A DNA stretch of 64,000 bases from Simmondsia chinensis (Eukaryota; Streptophyta; Magnoliopsida; Caryophyllales; Simmondsiaceae): positions 33,724,164 to 33,788,163 of the forward strand of contig JAGTTD010000011.1 of NCBI GenBank assembly GCA_018398585.1. The letters are read 5' to 3'. The position numbers and the translations under genes are program-made. Shown here piece by piece: positions 39,954-50,639 of the stretch (the stretch's first letter is position 1; the number at the start of each line of letters is the position of its first letter). The notes under the pieces were generated by a model that did no database searches, was not told the DNA's origin, and saw only the letters and a program-made list of their open reading frames with translations.

Positions 39954-42264
39954 ATGGTAAGAACACTAGGAGGACATGCTTCGACTTCGACCTCGACTGC
40001 TCGGTATGGTGAGCAAAATCCAGGTCCAGATGACAGGTCTGTGTTGCGTCTTCAGGAGCGTCAGCGATCGGAGGATGTTTGGAATGAAAGGGTATGCTGT
40101 TAATCGATATTTGTCATATAATTTTGAGTTATAATTATTCAAATAGTTGATTAATATATTTAATATCTTTGTGTTACAGGGCAATGATGAGATCAGGGTG
40201 AGGATTCACCATCCATCAACCCTTCGCCCACAAATACGACCTTATGTCGTACAAGCTGGATTCATTGGAGTGGCCCAAGTAGGTCACATCCAGATTAATA
40301 ACGCATTGGTTGGGGCTTTATTAGAGAGGTGGAGGCGGGAGACCCATACATTCCACCTACGTGTTGGTGAGATGACACCAACACTGCAGGATGTTGCCGT
40401 TTTACTAGGTCTACGTATAGACGGTCGAGCAGTCACCGGTAGCACTACCTACAATTGGCAGGACCTCTGTCATTATTTATTGGGTGCAGCCCCCCCAGAA
40501 TCAGCATTAAAGGACAGCCTAGTAAGAAGTACATGGTTGGCGCAACTTTGTGCACAAGCCCCCCCCACCTTACGCCGATGAGCAAGTGTTGTTACAACAC
40601 GCCAGACGCTACATCCTTAATTTGTTCGGCTCCCTGTTGTTCACCAACAGCACTGGTAGTTGGACATCAATGGTCTATCTTCCATTGCTTGAGACGATGG
40701 AGGGGTGTAGTGAGTACAGCTGGGGGTCAGCTGTTCTTGCCAATCTATACAGACAAATGTGCCAGTGTTGCATGACAGGCCGCGCCCAAATCGGCGGGTG
40801 TATTTTATTGCTCCAGGTATGGACGGTTACTTATATTAATGTTTAATTCTTTAATGTATTAAATCCCTAATTCGTATGTGCCATTGCATGTATAGTTGTG
40901 GTCATGGGAACATTTACATATTGGTCGACCGTTTATATCCGCGCCCCGTCCACTTCCACCTGCAGTCAATGATCTGTTGCCGCCTTTGGGATCTCAGTAA
41001 GGGAAAATATTTTGTACATCTTGATTTAATGAATATGTAATATTATGTATGTATTAAAATAATTTATTTTGTACTTGATCAGCTGGGTTGCGTCCTTGAC
41101 ATTCCGCGAGAATCCGAGGCAATGCCAATCCTTCTATAGGGACCAACTTGATATCCAAGAGCCACATCAGGTATATACATAAAAACAGACACAATTATAT
41201 ATTGTTAATATTTAATGCAATCACTAAGTTATTTTACCTGCACTTAGGTTCAATGGACGCCTTACAGGCAATCTCGGTTAAGCACCTTGCCAGCAATTTG
41301 TGTCGAGGGTCGTCATATCTGGCGATATCAGGGACCAATGATATGCTTTGGCATTGTAGAGCTGCATTGCCCTGATAGAGTGTTGCGTTAGTTTGGATTA
41401 ACGCAACATATCCTGGATCACATCGACACCCTTGACTCCTTGCACAATACATCTCGTTTGGGCAGGTGGGACGAGAATTGGGAGGTCTACCATTCGAACT
41501 GGATCGAGGTCTGGAACACACGAATGGATTATATCGCCAACGTACGTCACCCTCCTACATCGCCTACAGATTACATGTGTTGGTACAACTCTATCACTAG
41601 GCGTTATATAGTACGGCGTGAAGTGCATGTTCAGCGTCCATCCCGGCTTCGTTATGATCCAAGTGGCAACCACATTCAACGTGTGGTAAGCACTTTTACA
41701 ACATTTGTCTCCTTATTTATTCCACAATATGTTTCGTTAACATTTGAATGTACTATTTTCTAGGTCGATATTCTTAAAAAGCATGCTAAAATGGCAGTTC
41801 AAAGGATACGTAATACTGTTGGCCACACTGTAGAGTCTGTCTCTACAGAATGGCTAACTACTTGCAGTACCGCAATAGATGTTGCCGGTGAACGACATCA
41901 ATTTGAACAGGCTATGCAAGAAGAAGAGTTTGACTACCGTTCATTTGGTGCTCCACCCTCACAGCATCTTGGTGAACCTCCAGAAGGAAGTAGACGTGAA
42001 CGTCCGCGACATAGTTTTCCAGTTCATATGGAAGGTTCACCCTCACAGCATCGTGGTGAACCTCCAGAAGGAAGTAGACGTGAACGTCCGCGACATAGTT
42101 TTCCAGTTCATATGGAAGGTTCACCCTCACAGCATCGTGGTGAACCTCCAGAAGGAAGTAGACATGAACGTCCTCAACATAGTTTTTCAGTTCATATGGA
42201 AGGTTCACCCTCACAGTATCGTGGTGAACCTCGTCGTAGATCGACTTCACGTTTTGTACCATAA
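39954..42264 (+). pseudogene. Plant mobile domain (PMD/MAIN-like) gene, six exons, broken
   Basis: PMDs occur in MULE- and Ty3-derived genes and in the host MAIN/MAIL1 proteins needed for silencing and meristem upkeep. Exons by GT-AG: 39954-40091, 40180-40816, 40896-40996, 41083-41170, 41248-41685, 41764-42264. Landmarks: LERWRRETHTFHLRVGEMT, TLQDVAVLLGLRIDG, YILNLFGSLLF, YSWGSAVLANLYRQMC, GGCILLLQ, SWEHLHIGRP, GLTQHI. Two lesions: a frameshift in the C run at about 40559-40566 (exon 2) and TAG at 41389-41391 (exon 5), one transition from CAG. Exon 6 ends with 28-residue repeats. The gene structure is otherwise complete, which suggests recent loss. Confidence 0.88.
41956..42240 (+). repeat. 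84-bp tandem repeat (about 3.4 copies) in PMD exon 6
   Basis: Units start at 41956, 42040, 42124 and 42208. Each encodes 28 residues (PSQHRGEPPEGSRRER..., HSFPVHMEGS) rich in Pro, Arg, Glu. The unit length is a multiple of three, so all frames that lack a stop in one unit stay open across the array, on both strands. Confidence 0.93.
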
Positions 42265-42424
42265 CTTACGTTATTTATTTTTTGTAATCTATTATTACAG
42301 TGCATTTTTTCCTTTTTTATTACTTTATACATTAAATAATGTAACTCTACTAAATTTTTTTCTACTTTATTTTATTGTTAATTAAGTTAGGAGGATTGTT
42401 CGCCGCTTCTACTTTACTTTTATA

Positions 42425-42575
42425 CAAAGGCCTGTCGGACGCCGTCAGAGACGGCTAAGGGACGCCGTCAGAGACGGCTATGGGACGCCGTTAGAAACTG
42501 CGTCCCTTAAAGACGTAAATGGGACGCCGTTCATATACGTTACTTGAGGGACGCTGTTCTTAGAGTAACCTGAGG
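42425..42575. repeat. Subterminal GGGACGCCGT repeat cluster in the MULE
   Basis: GGGACGCCGT(C/T) or a close variant recurs about six times in 150 bases, alternating with AGAGACGGCTA. The motif is the same as the palindrome arms in the TIR. It is likely part of the transposase-binding or structural ends. Confidence 0.75.
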
Positions 42576-42759
42576 GACGCCGTTTTTGACGGCGTCCGAC
42601 ATGTACCGTCTCCGACCGATCAACGAACGCCGTTTGAAACGGCGTTTCCTATTGATGCTATAGTAAAGTGTGCCATTTTGGTAAATATTTTTTCAACTAT
42701 GCCATTTTGATAATTTTTTTTGCAAAGTATGCCACTTTGGTAATTTATTCCTTAAAGTG

Positions 42760-43904
42760 ATCTTCTCTTGCCTTTGTTTAAAAAATGAAAAAATTACTTA
42801 TGCATAGAGTTTGTAAGGTTTTGTGTGAGAAAGAAGAATCATCTTGTACAATTGAAGAGACCACGGAATCTTGTGTTTTGTTTTGTTTTTCTCATTGTCA
42901 TTTCTTTGTTCTTTGATTTCGTTTCGCAACAGTTTACACTTAATTTTGGATGCCGAATTTCTGATAGCTAACTTTGTTTTCCACCGTTCTTTTATCTACC
43001 TAATTATCTACTCCATGGACAGCTCATTACAGTAATAAAATTAGTTTTCACACAAGGCCAATATATACCTGTAAAGAGATGTTTATAAAAGATTTACCTT
43101 CAATAATACTCAATAAATCACTATACATCAACAAATGAGAAGGGACTCAAGACTTCATTGTCCGCATAACTTATTTGAATTTAGATTCATATGAACAGTT
43201 AAAGACAGCAAGGTCGATCCCGAGAGTTTCAAGGTTCAAAGCCGCGTTTGAAATGAACCCCATTCTTTATATTAATATTTTCTTTAACAACACAATTTAT
43301 TAAATAAATTATTAAAAAAATTAGTTATGGGCTAAATTAAAAACCTATTTAGGAATCCCTAAGATTCGATAGTCCCAGACTCCCAAGCGATTACTTGGAC
43401 TGCTTGGAGTTTTGACTAACCCTGCTTGGCAGTCATTTATGTGACCAAAAACAAGGCTTTGTTTACACTGTTCTATCAATATTTATGCAGATGGTAATCA
43501 TATCATTATATGATTGCTATGTCCTAAAATAGACGTGCACTTTGATTTTGTGGAGTCAAAATAAAGCGACGTTTTACTTTTGATTTAGAAAGTGAAAAGT
43601 TGAGTATTCATTTCCCACAACAACGACCCAATTGGTAAATTCTTGACACAGTTCAAAAGATCAAAGAGACAAATCACATTTAGGTATGTTGATCAAAAAC
43701 CAAATAACATTAAGGTATGAAAATCAACGTTTTAAGTAAAAAATTAGAAAAATTTTGAAATCATGTACGGAATCAATATTTTCACCGTAAAATCAAATGC
43801 ATTTTATGCAAAAGGAATTTAATTGATAAATTTTTTGACTTTAGAGTATTTGAGTAATAAAATTTTTGAACTTCATGATACAACACTATATATATATATA
43901 TATA
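42760..43904. other. Intergenic DNA, no gene recognised
   Basis: AT-rich, no coding frame or RNA gene. An AT dinucleotide run (43889-43905) precedes the next MITE. Confidence 0.4.
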
Positions 43905-44183
43905 TTCTTATGAGAAGGTGAGAGTGTAAGAGGGATAAATCCTGGCTCTCTATTGTAATAGACGGCCAAGATTTGTGGGCTATTAAAAAAAATATAACAA
44001 TTTACGGTTAAGATTTGTTGAGTACTGAAAAAAAAATATAATTTCCCTCCCTTACCCCTCCTTTCTTTCTGCCCCATGAAGGGGTATGAACCATAAATTA
44101 TTATGTTTTTTTAGTGTTCAACAAATCTTGGCCGTCTAATACAATAGAGGGCCAGGATTCTCCCCTCACGCTCTCATAAGAAC
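43905..44183. mobile_element. MITE with about 70-bp inverted arms
   Basis: The left arm has TTCTTATGAGA, GTGAGAGTG, ATCCTGGCTCTCTATTGTA and GACGGCCAAGATTTGT. The right arm reverse-complements these with few changes (GTTCTTATGAGAGCGTGAGG, AATCCTGGCCCTC, GACGGCCAAGATTTGTTG). Total about 279 bp, no coding. TSD not clear because of the AT run. Confidence 0.75.
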
Positions 44184-44871
44184 GCCACCATATGTATATG
44201 TATATATTGAAATATTAAGATACCTAAATAAGTGATAAATTACCCAACTGAAAAGATCGAAGGGACTTATCACATTCAGTTGGCAGCAAGACTGATTGTA
44301 CACGTTACTTTTTGGGTTTCATGCTTCAACACCAATGAGACTATTTTCAGGGATCCTTGATTGTACTGATCTGAATGATAAAAGAACTACTGGCTTTACC
44401 AATTATGCACATAGAGAAAACGACAATCCAATACAATATTAAGGTTGTTTGGAGGCTTCTAAAATCAAAATTGGAGGATCAAATCAACAATCCCAATATT
44501 CTACTAATGTATAATGGTATTAGAATTAGTTACATAATTCATAAAATTATCGTATAGAATCTTAACTTGTAAGACTATATACAAAAGATATAACCAAGTA
44601 AGGTAATTCATGGGATCGTGAAATTGTAAGATTATAAGAGTTGGATCAAGCGTTAAATAACCATGTAATACACTCACGAAAGTGGGGTTGCCGAGGGTCA
44701 ATTGTAGACCATGTTACCCATGTCTTTGAAGAGTTTGCTTCCAAGATTTAAACCCATAACCTTCAGGTCACAAAGGTCTACCTTAATGATTGTACCAAAT
44801 CGCAACAACGACCAATATCCAGCACTTGGGGGGGTGGGGGCAGCAGTGGATCTTATTGATTCAAACATAAT

Positions 44872-45010
44872 ATATTAATATTTAAAATGACGGTCGTTGG
44901 GATTCGAACTCTTCACATCTTGGTTAATGGGGCTCTGATACTATATTACGGAATCAACTATTTCAAAAGTTTAAGTTGATGGATGAAGGCCCATGAACGG
45001 TTTTATACTA
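44872..45010 (-). mobile_element. tRNA-like SINE or repeat with pol III boxes
   Basis: Minus strand: ATAGTATCAGAGCCCC, then AAGAGTTCGAATCCCAAC about 15 bases later; upstream phrase 'aacttttgaaatagttg'. Same layout as 33405-33600. Confidence 0.5.
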
Positions 45011-45044
45011 TAAGAAAAAGATGGGAGATACATACCATAGATTT

Positions 45045-46687
45045 TCAGCTGCCGCTTCGAATGCGAGGTACCACAACAGGTGCGCCTCGAACCTTCTCAA
45101 GAGCGAAGCTTATCCTTAGCGGGCGACCTAACAATGCCTGAAATGGTAGATTATGAAATAGTCGTTTGCCTTATTTTTGATAAATTATATGCTATTATAT
45201 GATCTGTGAGCTTCAATAGGACAGTAGAAGTCCATTGGCTTACCTTACCGTCCATGGCCTCCTTTGCAGATGTGGCATCATCATCTTTAGCAAAATAAAC
45301 AAATCCAAATCCTCTAGATCTACCAGTGTCCTTATCATACATTATCCTCACTGAATCACCACATTTTTCATGAAAGTAACTGTTACATTTAGTGAAGGAA
45401 AGATAGCAAAATCGAAAACATGTCAAAGATGCTTGAAATGCAGCAGAGATTGAAATGGAAACGCAAGAATGACACTTAACTGATAGATTGCAGAATATAT
45501 AATGCAGCAAAATAAACCAAGAGATACCACAACAGAGTGAGGAATTTTATCAGCAAAGAAATGCAATAGAATGAGAGGTGTTAGGGAAGTCCAATAGCAA
45601 AGCCTGATTTTATCTACTATAAAGTGTTATGTCCATAGAGTAGAAGATCGGGCCGATAAGGTTTGTTTCGTACTCAGGCCCATCTGTGGATTTGTTTTGA
45701 GGCGGTTGAGGTTTCCCTTGTGTGGTTATGAAATCCTGCTTAGGATTTGAGAGAAATAAAAGAGTGGAAAAAAAATTCCCTATAGACTTCCGAAAAATAG
45801 TGAAAATCTTTGTAACTATATGGACGTAGGCACAATTGATCGATCCATGTGAATCTTGTTTGTTGTTTTCTTTTTTCTTGTTGAATTTTTCGTTGTTCTT
45901 TTGGTTCATTTTGCTAACACTATTTCAAAGCATAAATAGTTAAGTAAAGGTTCCCTAAGCAAATACCCAATAAACTTGAAGCGCAAACAGTGCAAATGCC
46001 CAATTTGCACCATTGCTTTAGTTGTATTATGTTAGTGCATAGGCTATTGGATTTGAACATGACACCTATTGGTCAAAGGAGCTCTAATACCATGTCAAAC
46101 ACTAAGCTAAGAGTTTTAAGCTGTTAGATTAAGATCATGAATGATTTTATGTACTAATAAGAGGAAAGTGTAGAAATGAAAAAAAAGGGATGGAAACAAA
46201 ACAAATGGGCACTTGAATTGTCAAGAACTCCATATTTAAGTCCGAATCCCACACTTAAGTTGTGAAAGAGAAGAAATCCATATATATAAGCACGGTAGAC
46301 TACTCCCCCCCTATACCAATTGGTTTTTGAAAGGAATCCTGCTTAAGTTACATATGAACCTTGTATGTGTCGACTTTGTAGGTTGGGTCTAGTGACCGTG
46401 AACGTTTACGTCACTGAAAATAATTTCTTGCATTAACTATCATTCTTCTCATTCAGACATTTTATCGAACAGGTAACGGGCAAACACAGGACCAACCAGA
46501 AACCCATAGAAACACACCGAAAATCCAAATGGGCAAACAGCAAAAACCAAGCAAGTACCTTCAGTGACATCCCCAAAGGACGAAAAAGCATCGAGAAGCG
46601 TCCTCTCATTAACTGACCATGACAACCCTTCACACATCCCACATCACAACCCAAGTCAATTCCAGTGATTTGAATGCAGAGATTGTG

Positions 46688-46723
<36 letters not shown>

Positions 46724-46837
46724 AGCGACGAAGAGCTTGTTGTTAGGGGGAGAACAGTAGCGTCGCAAGTTCGAAGCTGGGTTGTGTGCGGTTGCAGCTG
46801 CGAGAGCTCTTCTTGCCAAGTTCGTGAGACCGCTCAT
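45045..46837 (-). CDS. Mitochondrial-type RRM RNA-binding protein (127 aa)
   Basis: Small single-RRM protein with an N-terminal organelle targeting sequence, like plant mitochondrial glycine-rich/organelle RRM proteins that act in RNA editing, splicing or stability. Exons (minus): 46837-46723, 46627-46559, 45350-45244, 45137-45045; the frames join exactly (384 nt). Residues 1-33 are Arg/Ala/Ser-rich without acids before NNK. RNP2 is KLFVAGL and RNP1 is SRGFGFVYF. The tail PLRISFALEKVRGAPVVVPR ends without a Gly-rich domain. The exon 1 donor GTCTCT is weak and lies in a (GA)n tract on the plus strand. The 1.2-kb intron 2 holds a tRNA-like repeat. It is head-to-head with uL30m, also an organelle gene. 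Confidence 0.9.
46025..46165 (-). mobile_element. tRNA-like SINE or repeat in RRM-gene intron 2
   Basis: Minus strand: TTTGACATGGTATTAGAGC, then ATGTTCAAATCCAATAG; upstream 'aaaactcttagcttag'. It is sense to the host gene. Ends not defined. Confidence 0.45.
46691..46721. repeat. (AG)n microsatellite at an intron boundary
   Basis: About 15 AG units directly after the exon 1 donor of the RRM gene (CT on the coding strand). Length changes could affect splicing. Confidence 0.85.
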
Positions 46838-47030
46838 TTTCTCTTCAACCTTAACGGTCCATGGGAAGTAACTAGCTGTGTCTCTGTGTCTCTCCTTTTA
46901 TATTGTTCACAATTTTTTTAGTAACTAAAAATCTCACATAAAAGTTAACAAAAAAAATATTAATATATAAATTTAATAGATTATAAGCCAGATTAAATTA
47001 ACAAATACCATGCCTGTCTTGGCCCAAATC

Positions 47031-47229
47031 TATTAGAACTCCGAAGTTAAGCATGCATGGATGAGAGTCGAACCAGGATGGGTGACCTCCTGAGAAGTCC
47101 TCACCCTCAGTTTGGGGGTACTGGGAAACAGCCTCTCTTCAGGTTAACATCCTGAAGGGGGAAGCCTGCGCACATCCGCCCCCCCAGACCCTGCGTAGGC
47201 GGGAGCCCTTGAGTCACTGGGTATGTTCC
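47031..47229 (+). mobile_element. 5S rRNA-headed SINE, short subfamily, 5'-truncated
   Basis: TSDs of 22 bp with one mismatch, 47009-47030 and 47230-47251. It begins inside the 5S head at TATTAGAACTCCG; AGTTAAGCATGCATGG; GGATGGGTGACCTCC; CACCCTCAG (no GTGTTGCA). The 3' end is GGGTATGTTCC. It lies between the RRM and uL30m genes. Confidence 0.9.
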
Positions 47230-47344
47230 CATGTCTGTCTTGGCCCAAATCCAAAAATGTTTTTTATAACTTCTTTCCGATATTGATATTTAATATTTGT
47301 AAATTTATTTAAATTTATTTATTATTCTTTATAACTAGTATTTG

Positions 47345-47348
<4 letters not shown>

Positions 47349-47396
<48 letters not shown>
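47349..47396. repeat. (AAT)n microsatellite
   Basis: About 16 uninterrupted AAT units adjoining the M3 MITE. Confidence 0.95.
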
Positions 47397-47905
47397 GGGT
47401 TATTTATATTTTGGTACCCCATATTTTTAGAAATAATAAAAAAAAACTCTGATCTTTTTGAATTATTTAAGAAGTCTCTAAATTTTTGTCGTATTAATAA
47501 AAGGTAAGTTTTTATCGTATTAATAAAAAGGTTTCTATCTGACGTGAAAATGTCATTTTTAATCGACAGAGCTGATATGACAGTTGTGTTTTTATTAATG
47601 CTATAGTAAAATGAGAAAAATATTCTTTAATAAATATATTTTTAAACACATTAAGCGAAAATAGATAGCTTCTACATAACACAATATTTCAAATTTTGTG
47701 CTTATAAAATAATAATAAGGGAGTTGAAGGGTAATTTAAGTCATTTTATTATAACATTAATAAAAAGCAATTACCGTATCAGCTCTGTCGATGAAAAATG
47801 ACGTCATCACATTTGAGAATAGTCTTTTTATTCATACGACAAAAACTTATAGACCTTTTTAGTATTTTCAAAAATGTCACAATATTAAAATATAAATAAT
47901 TCTAA
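47397..47905. mobile_element. MITE family M3 (about 509 bp)
   Basis: GGGTTATTTATATTTTGGTA at the left; right-end reverse complement GAATTATTTATATTTTAATA. Homologous to 35308-35850. Confidence 0.7.
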
Positions 47906-48108
47906 TAACATATTATTATTATTATTATTCTTGTGTCATTCTGTATTCCCATATTTCTAAATCTAACCCCTTTCTAGATACGAAAATGTAGGAATGGAAT
48001 CCATTTCAACACCTGTATTGCCTTATACCAAAACAGCCACTCCAGTAATATTTAACATAAGCAATTTGCTACATAAACGACGTCGTACGTGAACGGATTC
48101 AAGTAAAA

Positions 48109-48197
48109 TGGGCCTAAATATAAAGCCCACTCCGGAAAATGGGCCGATGATAAATAAAATGGGCCGGGTGAATAAATAAATAAAATTCAAATGGGCA
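48109..48197 (+). promoter_or_regulatory. Site II-rich promoter, probably of uL30m
   Basis: TGGGCC at 48109-48114, 48140-48145 and 48160-48165, AGCCCA at 48124-48129 and TGGGCA at 48192-48197. Repeated TGGGCC/T elements are a known mark of plant promoters for ribosomal and mitochondrial proteins. CT-rich, GC-richer leader-like DNA follows (48200-48320). The only nearby plus-strand gene is uL30m at 50640, so a long 5' UTR intron is inferred. Confidence 0.6.
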
Positions 48198-48724
48198 TTA
48201 TCTCTTCGCCGTCACCTCCATTCTCAGTCGCCTCCGTCTCCGCCGCCGCTGCGAATTCAGGCTCTCTCTCTCTCTCTCTCTTTCTGCTGTTCATCCGTGA
48301 ATTGCTGACCAATCTCAAGTTGTAATCATTCTTCTCTGGTTCCTTGTTGTTCTTTCAAATCTTGATGATGACATTGTTGCTGTATATTTGTGATCTGTGT
48401 TACACCTACCAGCTGTTTGATGAAAGTTCGCGATGAGTGTTTGTAGAATTATCTTTCGTTCTTGCATGTTTTTTTTACGTTTATTTTAGGATGTTGTTAT
48501 TATCCGGGGAAAAAAATATTATTGTCAAAGTAACGATGTAGCTGAAAGTGAATAATAGCCATATGTCCTATCGAAAACATTACTTTTAGTTTATAGTTGT
48601 TTTTTGCATTTCGTGATATGCATATCGAAGATCTTGACAATTGTGATTGAATTTAGTTACTTGACAATTTTGTGGATCTTTTGTATCATTTTCGGTTTTT
48701 ATCTTTTGGTTTTTGAGAAAATAA

Positions 48725-48911
48725 CTCATTTTTGCTAAATGCATTGGTGATAAATTGATTATTTTACTTGCAGGCGTACACGCACTTCAGGTTAGGGGTC
48801 CTCGGAAACAGCCTCCTTTCCATTCGGAAGGGGTAAGGCTGCGTGCATCGACCCTCCCCAGACCCTGCTTTTTGCGGGAGCCATAAGGCACTAGGACTGT
48901 TGTTGTTGTTG
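48725..48911 (+). mobile_element. 5'-truncated copy of the 568-bp retroposon
   Basis: TSDs of 17 bp, 48708-48724 and 48912-48928 (GGTTTTTGAGAAAATAA). It matches the last 200 bases of 16685-17252, including GATTATTTTACTTGCAGGC and the shared 3' module. It ends in TTG units. Arm 2 lacks it at the matching site (about 63464-63486), confirming the ends. Confidence 0.9.
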
Positions 48912-48992
48912 TTGGTTTTTGAGAAAATAAAACTTGTAGTAAGTAGTATGACTTTTCTTTTCTTTTTTTTTTTTTTTTTTTTTTAATTTCTT

Positions 48993-49130
48993 GTTTTCAA
49001 TTGTCCATTGCGGATATAGGTACTGGAGAGGAATGTTTGAGGTTAGTGGTGCCACTGGGGTTAGATTCCCGCTAGCAACATTTCCCCTATCCCCTACCTT
49101 ACAATGTAAAAAAGAAAAGATTTCTTGTTT
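48993..49130 (+). mobile_element. tRNA-derived SINE, old copy
   Basis: Weak pol III boxes (GAGGTTAGTGGTGCC, then GGGGTTAGATTCCCG). The matching copy in arm 2 is at 63280-63425, so it predates the duplication. Confidence 0.55.
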
Positions 49131-49191
49131 TCAATTTCTTCCTGGGAAAAAATTAAAACTTGAAATAAAAAACAATAAAAAGTCATTCCAC

Positions 49192-49345
49192 GAGTTCTTG
49201 GAGTTGGCGCAGTAGTTAAATAGGTTATTCATCCCCGTACAAGAAGGTTTAGATTAGAAGCTCATCCTCCCCATCCTCGAACAAAGTCGGTGTCCTTGAC
49301 TAGGAAAAGTTACAACCCACTTACCCAATGTTAAGAAAAAAGGGC
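49192..49345 (+). mobile_element. tRNA-derived SINE-like copy
   Basis: A box GTTGGCGCAGTAGTTAAATA and B box AAGGTTTAGATTAGAAG about 40 bases apart, the usual layout of plant tRNA-derived SINEs. The 3' end is not defined. Confidence 0.5.
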
Positions 49346-50181
49346 CTTACGACAACTCCATTTTTGATTTCTCAGAAACTAAAAATAGAAACAGAAAATG
49401 ATACCACAGGAGCTTACTTGGCTGAATATATTTGGGAAGGGGATTAGATATGAACTACTGTTATCAGTGGTTCTATCTTTCTCGAAGCCAGACTGGGAAT
49501 TTGGTTTCTTCGAGGCTTCTTATCCATCTTCACAAGCGAGATATTTCCTTTTCTTGTCTTTGGTGCTTCTGTGTAGTCACCATCTTACCCCATCAACTTC
49601 ACCTATAATTGTTAGATTTTCCATTGTACTTTTTGAAAGAGCTGTTAGTGAATTGCAATTGTACTATGTTGATCTAAATTAGGCAAGCTATTGCTCCTAG
49701 TATGTATGTTGGGGTCTTTGTGGCATTTAGGAGGATATGGTTTTGTTGAAGTAATGCTTGCTTCAAGCTCCAGTGACTTATTATTTCTCATATTCTTGTA
49801 ATTGTTTTCTTGAAATTGGTTTGGTGAAGACTCTGTCTCAGATGCGCGTTAATTCTTGAGATTAACTACATGAAAGGCTGGTTCTGGGAATTGAATTACG
49901 ATTATATGGTCCCTAAGGGAGCAACAGTTAAGCTGATTCTATGATATCAATGATATGGCATTACTGATTAGGAAGAAAAATGAGCACTAATTCCATATTT
50001 CCTTCTAATTTAGCTTATAATCAGGAGAAGCATCACTGATTACTTGATGGGTTATTCTTTCTAATCGATTCTGCTGTTATGTTTTGATTTTCATGTTGCT
50101 TTTGGACCAATTATGTAAAGATTATTCTCTTCATTGTTTCAAATCAATTCTTCTGTTCTGTTTTGATTTTCATGTTGCTTT

Positions 50182-50526
50182 TGTTAAGATTTGTTTTCTG
50201 TTGCCATGACAACTTACTGCTGTAAGTAGAAGCTGCTACTGCTTTATAACTCACACCCCTCTCTTTTTATTTTGGCTCTGATACCAAATGTTTACAAGAG
50301 AAAGAAAAAGGTAAAAATGAACTGATGCTTTCATTGACAAAAACAACTCCTTAAATAGAACTACAAAGCAACAAACTCAGCTGAAAATTTGGAATGAATA
50401 CCCATGACTAACAACTCCTAATTTCTTTGGATTTTCCTAAAGATATGCAAAACAAATAAACAACTCCCTATAGACTAGGGGTTATCAGTTATTTTGTTAA
50501 ATAAAATCAGAAAACAAATCTTAACA
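50182..50526 (-). mobile_element. 345-bp insertion with LTR starts at both ends and an iMet PBS
   Basis: GCTTT flanks both ends (50177-50181 and 50527-50531), a 5-bp TSD. The first and last 19 bases are perfect inverted repeats starting TGTTAAGATTTG. On the minus strand 50526-50288 looks like an LTR (TGTTAAG...GTAAACA) followed by TTTGGTATCAGAGCC, an initiator tRNA primer site. About 80 bases later the inverted LTR start closes the element. Arm 2 lacks it (about 63092-63110). Neither a normal TRIM nor a DNA transposon explains this. Confidence 0.7.
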
Positions 50527-50639
50527 GCTTTTACTAGCCATTATGTTCGGGATTATTCTCTGCATTTGAATTAAGTTTTGACTTCCACCATGGGAAGTGA
50601 ATCTCATGTCACTGATATAGTCGGTGTAGGTGAAGCAAA

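Larger units (their letters stand above)
38268..42750 (+). mobile_element. Mutator-like element (MULE) carrying a PMD gene (4483 bp)
   Basis: Near-identical terminal inverted repeats 38268-38443 and 42575-42750 (176 bp each) begin GAATAAATTACCAAAGTGGC. CTTAAAGTG occurs immediately outside both ends (38259-38267 and 42751-42759), an exact 9-bp TSD as MULEs make. Inside, in order: a pyrimidine-rich leader, a transposase C-terminal remnant (SWIM plus zinc knuckle) and a plant mobile domain gene, all on plus. The catalytic DDE part of the transposase is missing, so the element is non-autonomous. Subterminal DNA is rich in CGCCGT/ACGGCG blocks, unlike the AT-rich surroundings. Confidence 0.93.

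Noticed and set aside
41879..42385. Second sense-frame and antisense proteins over the PMD tail
   Set aside because: The 84-bp repeat keeps several frames open at once; only the frame joined to the PMD exons has support.
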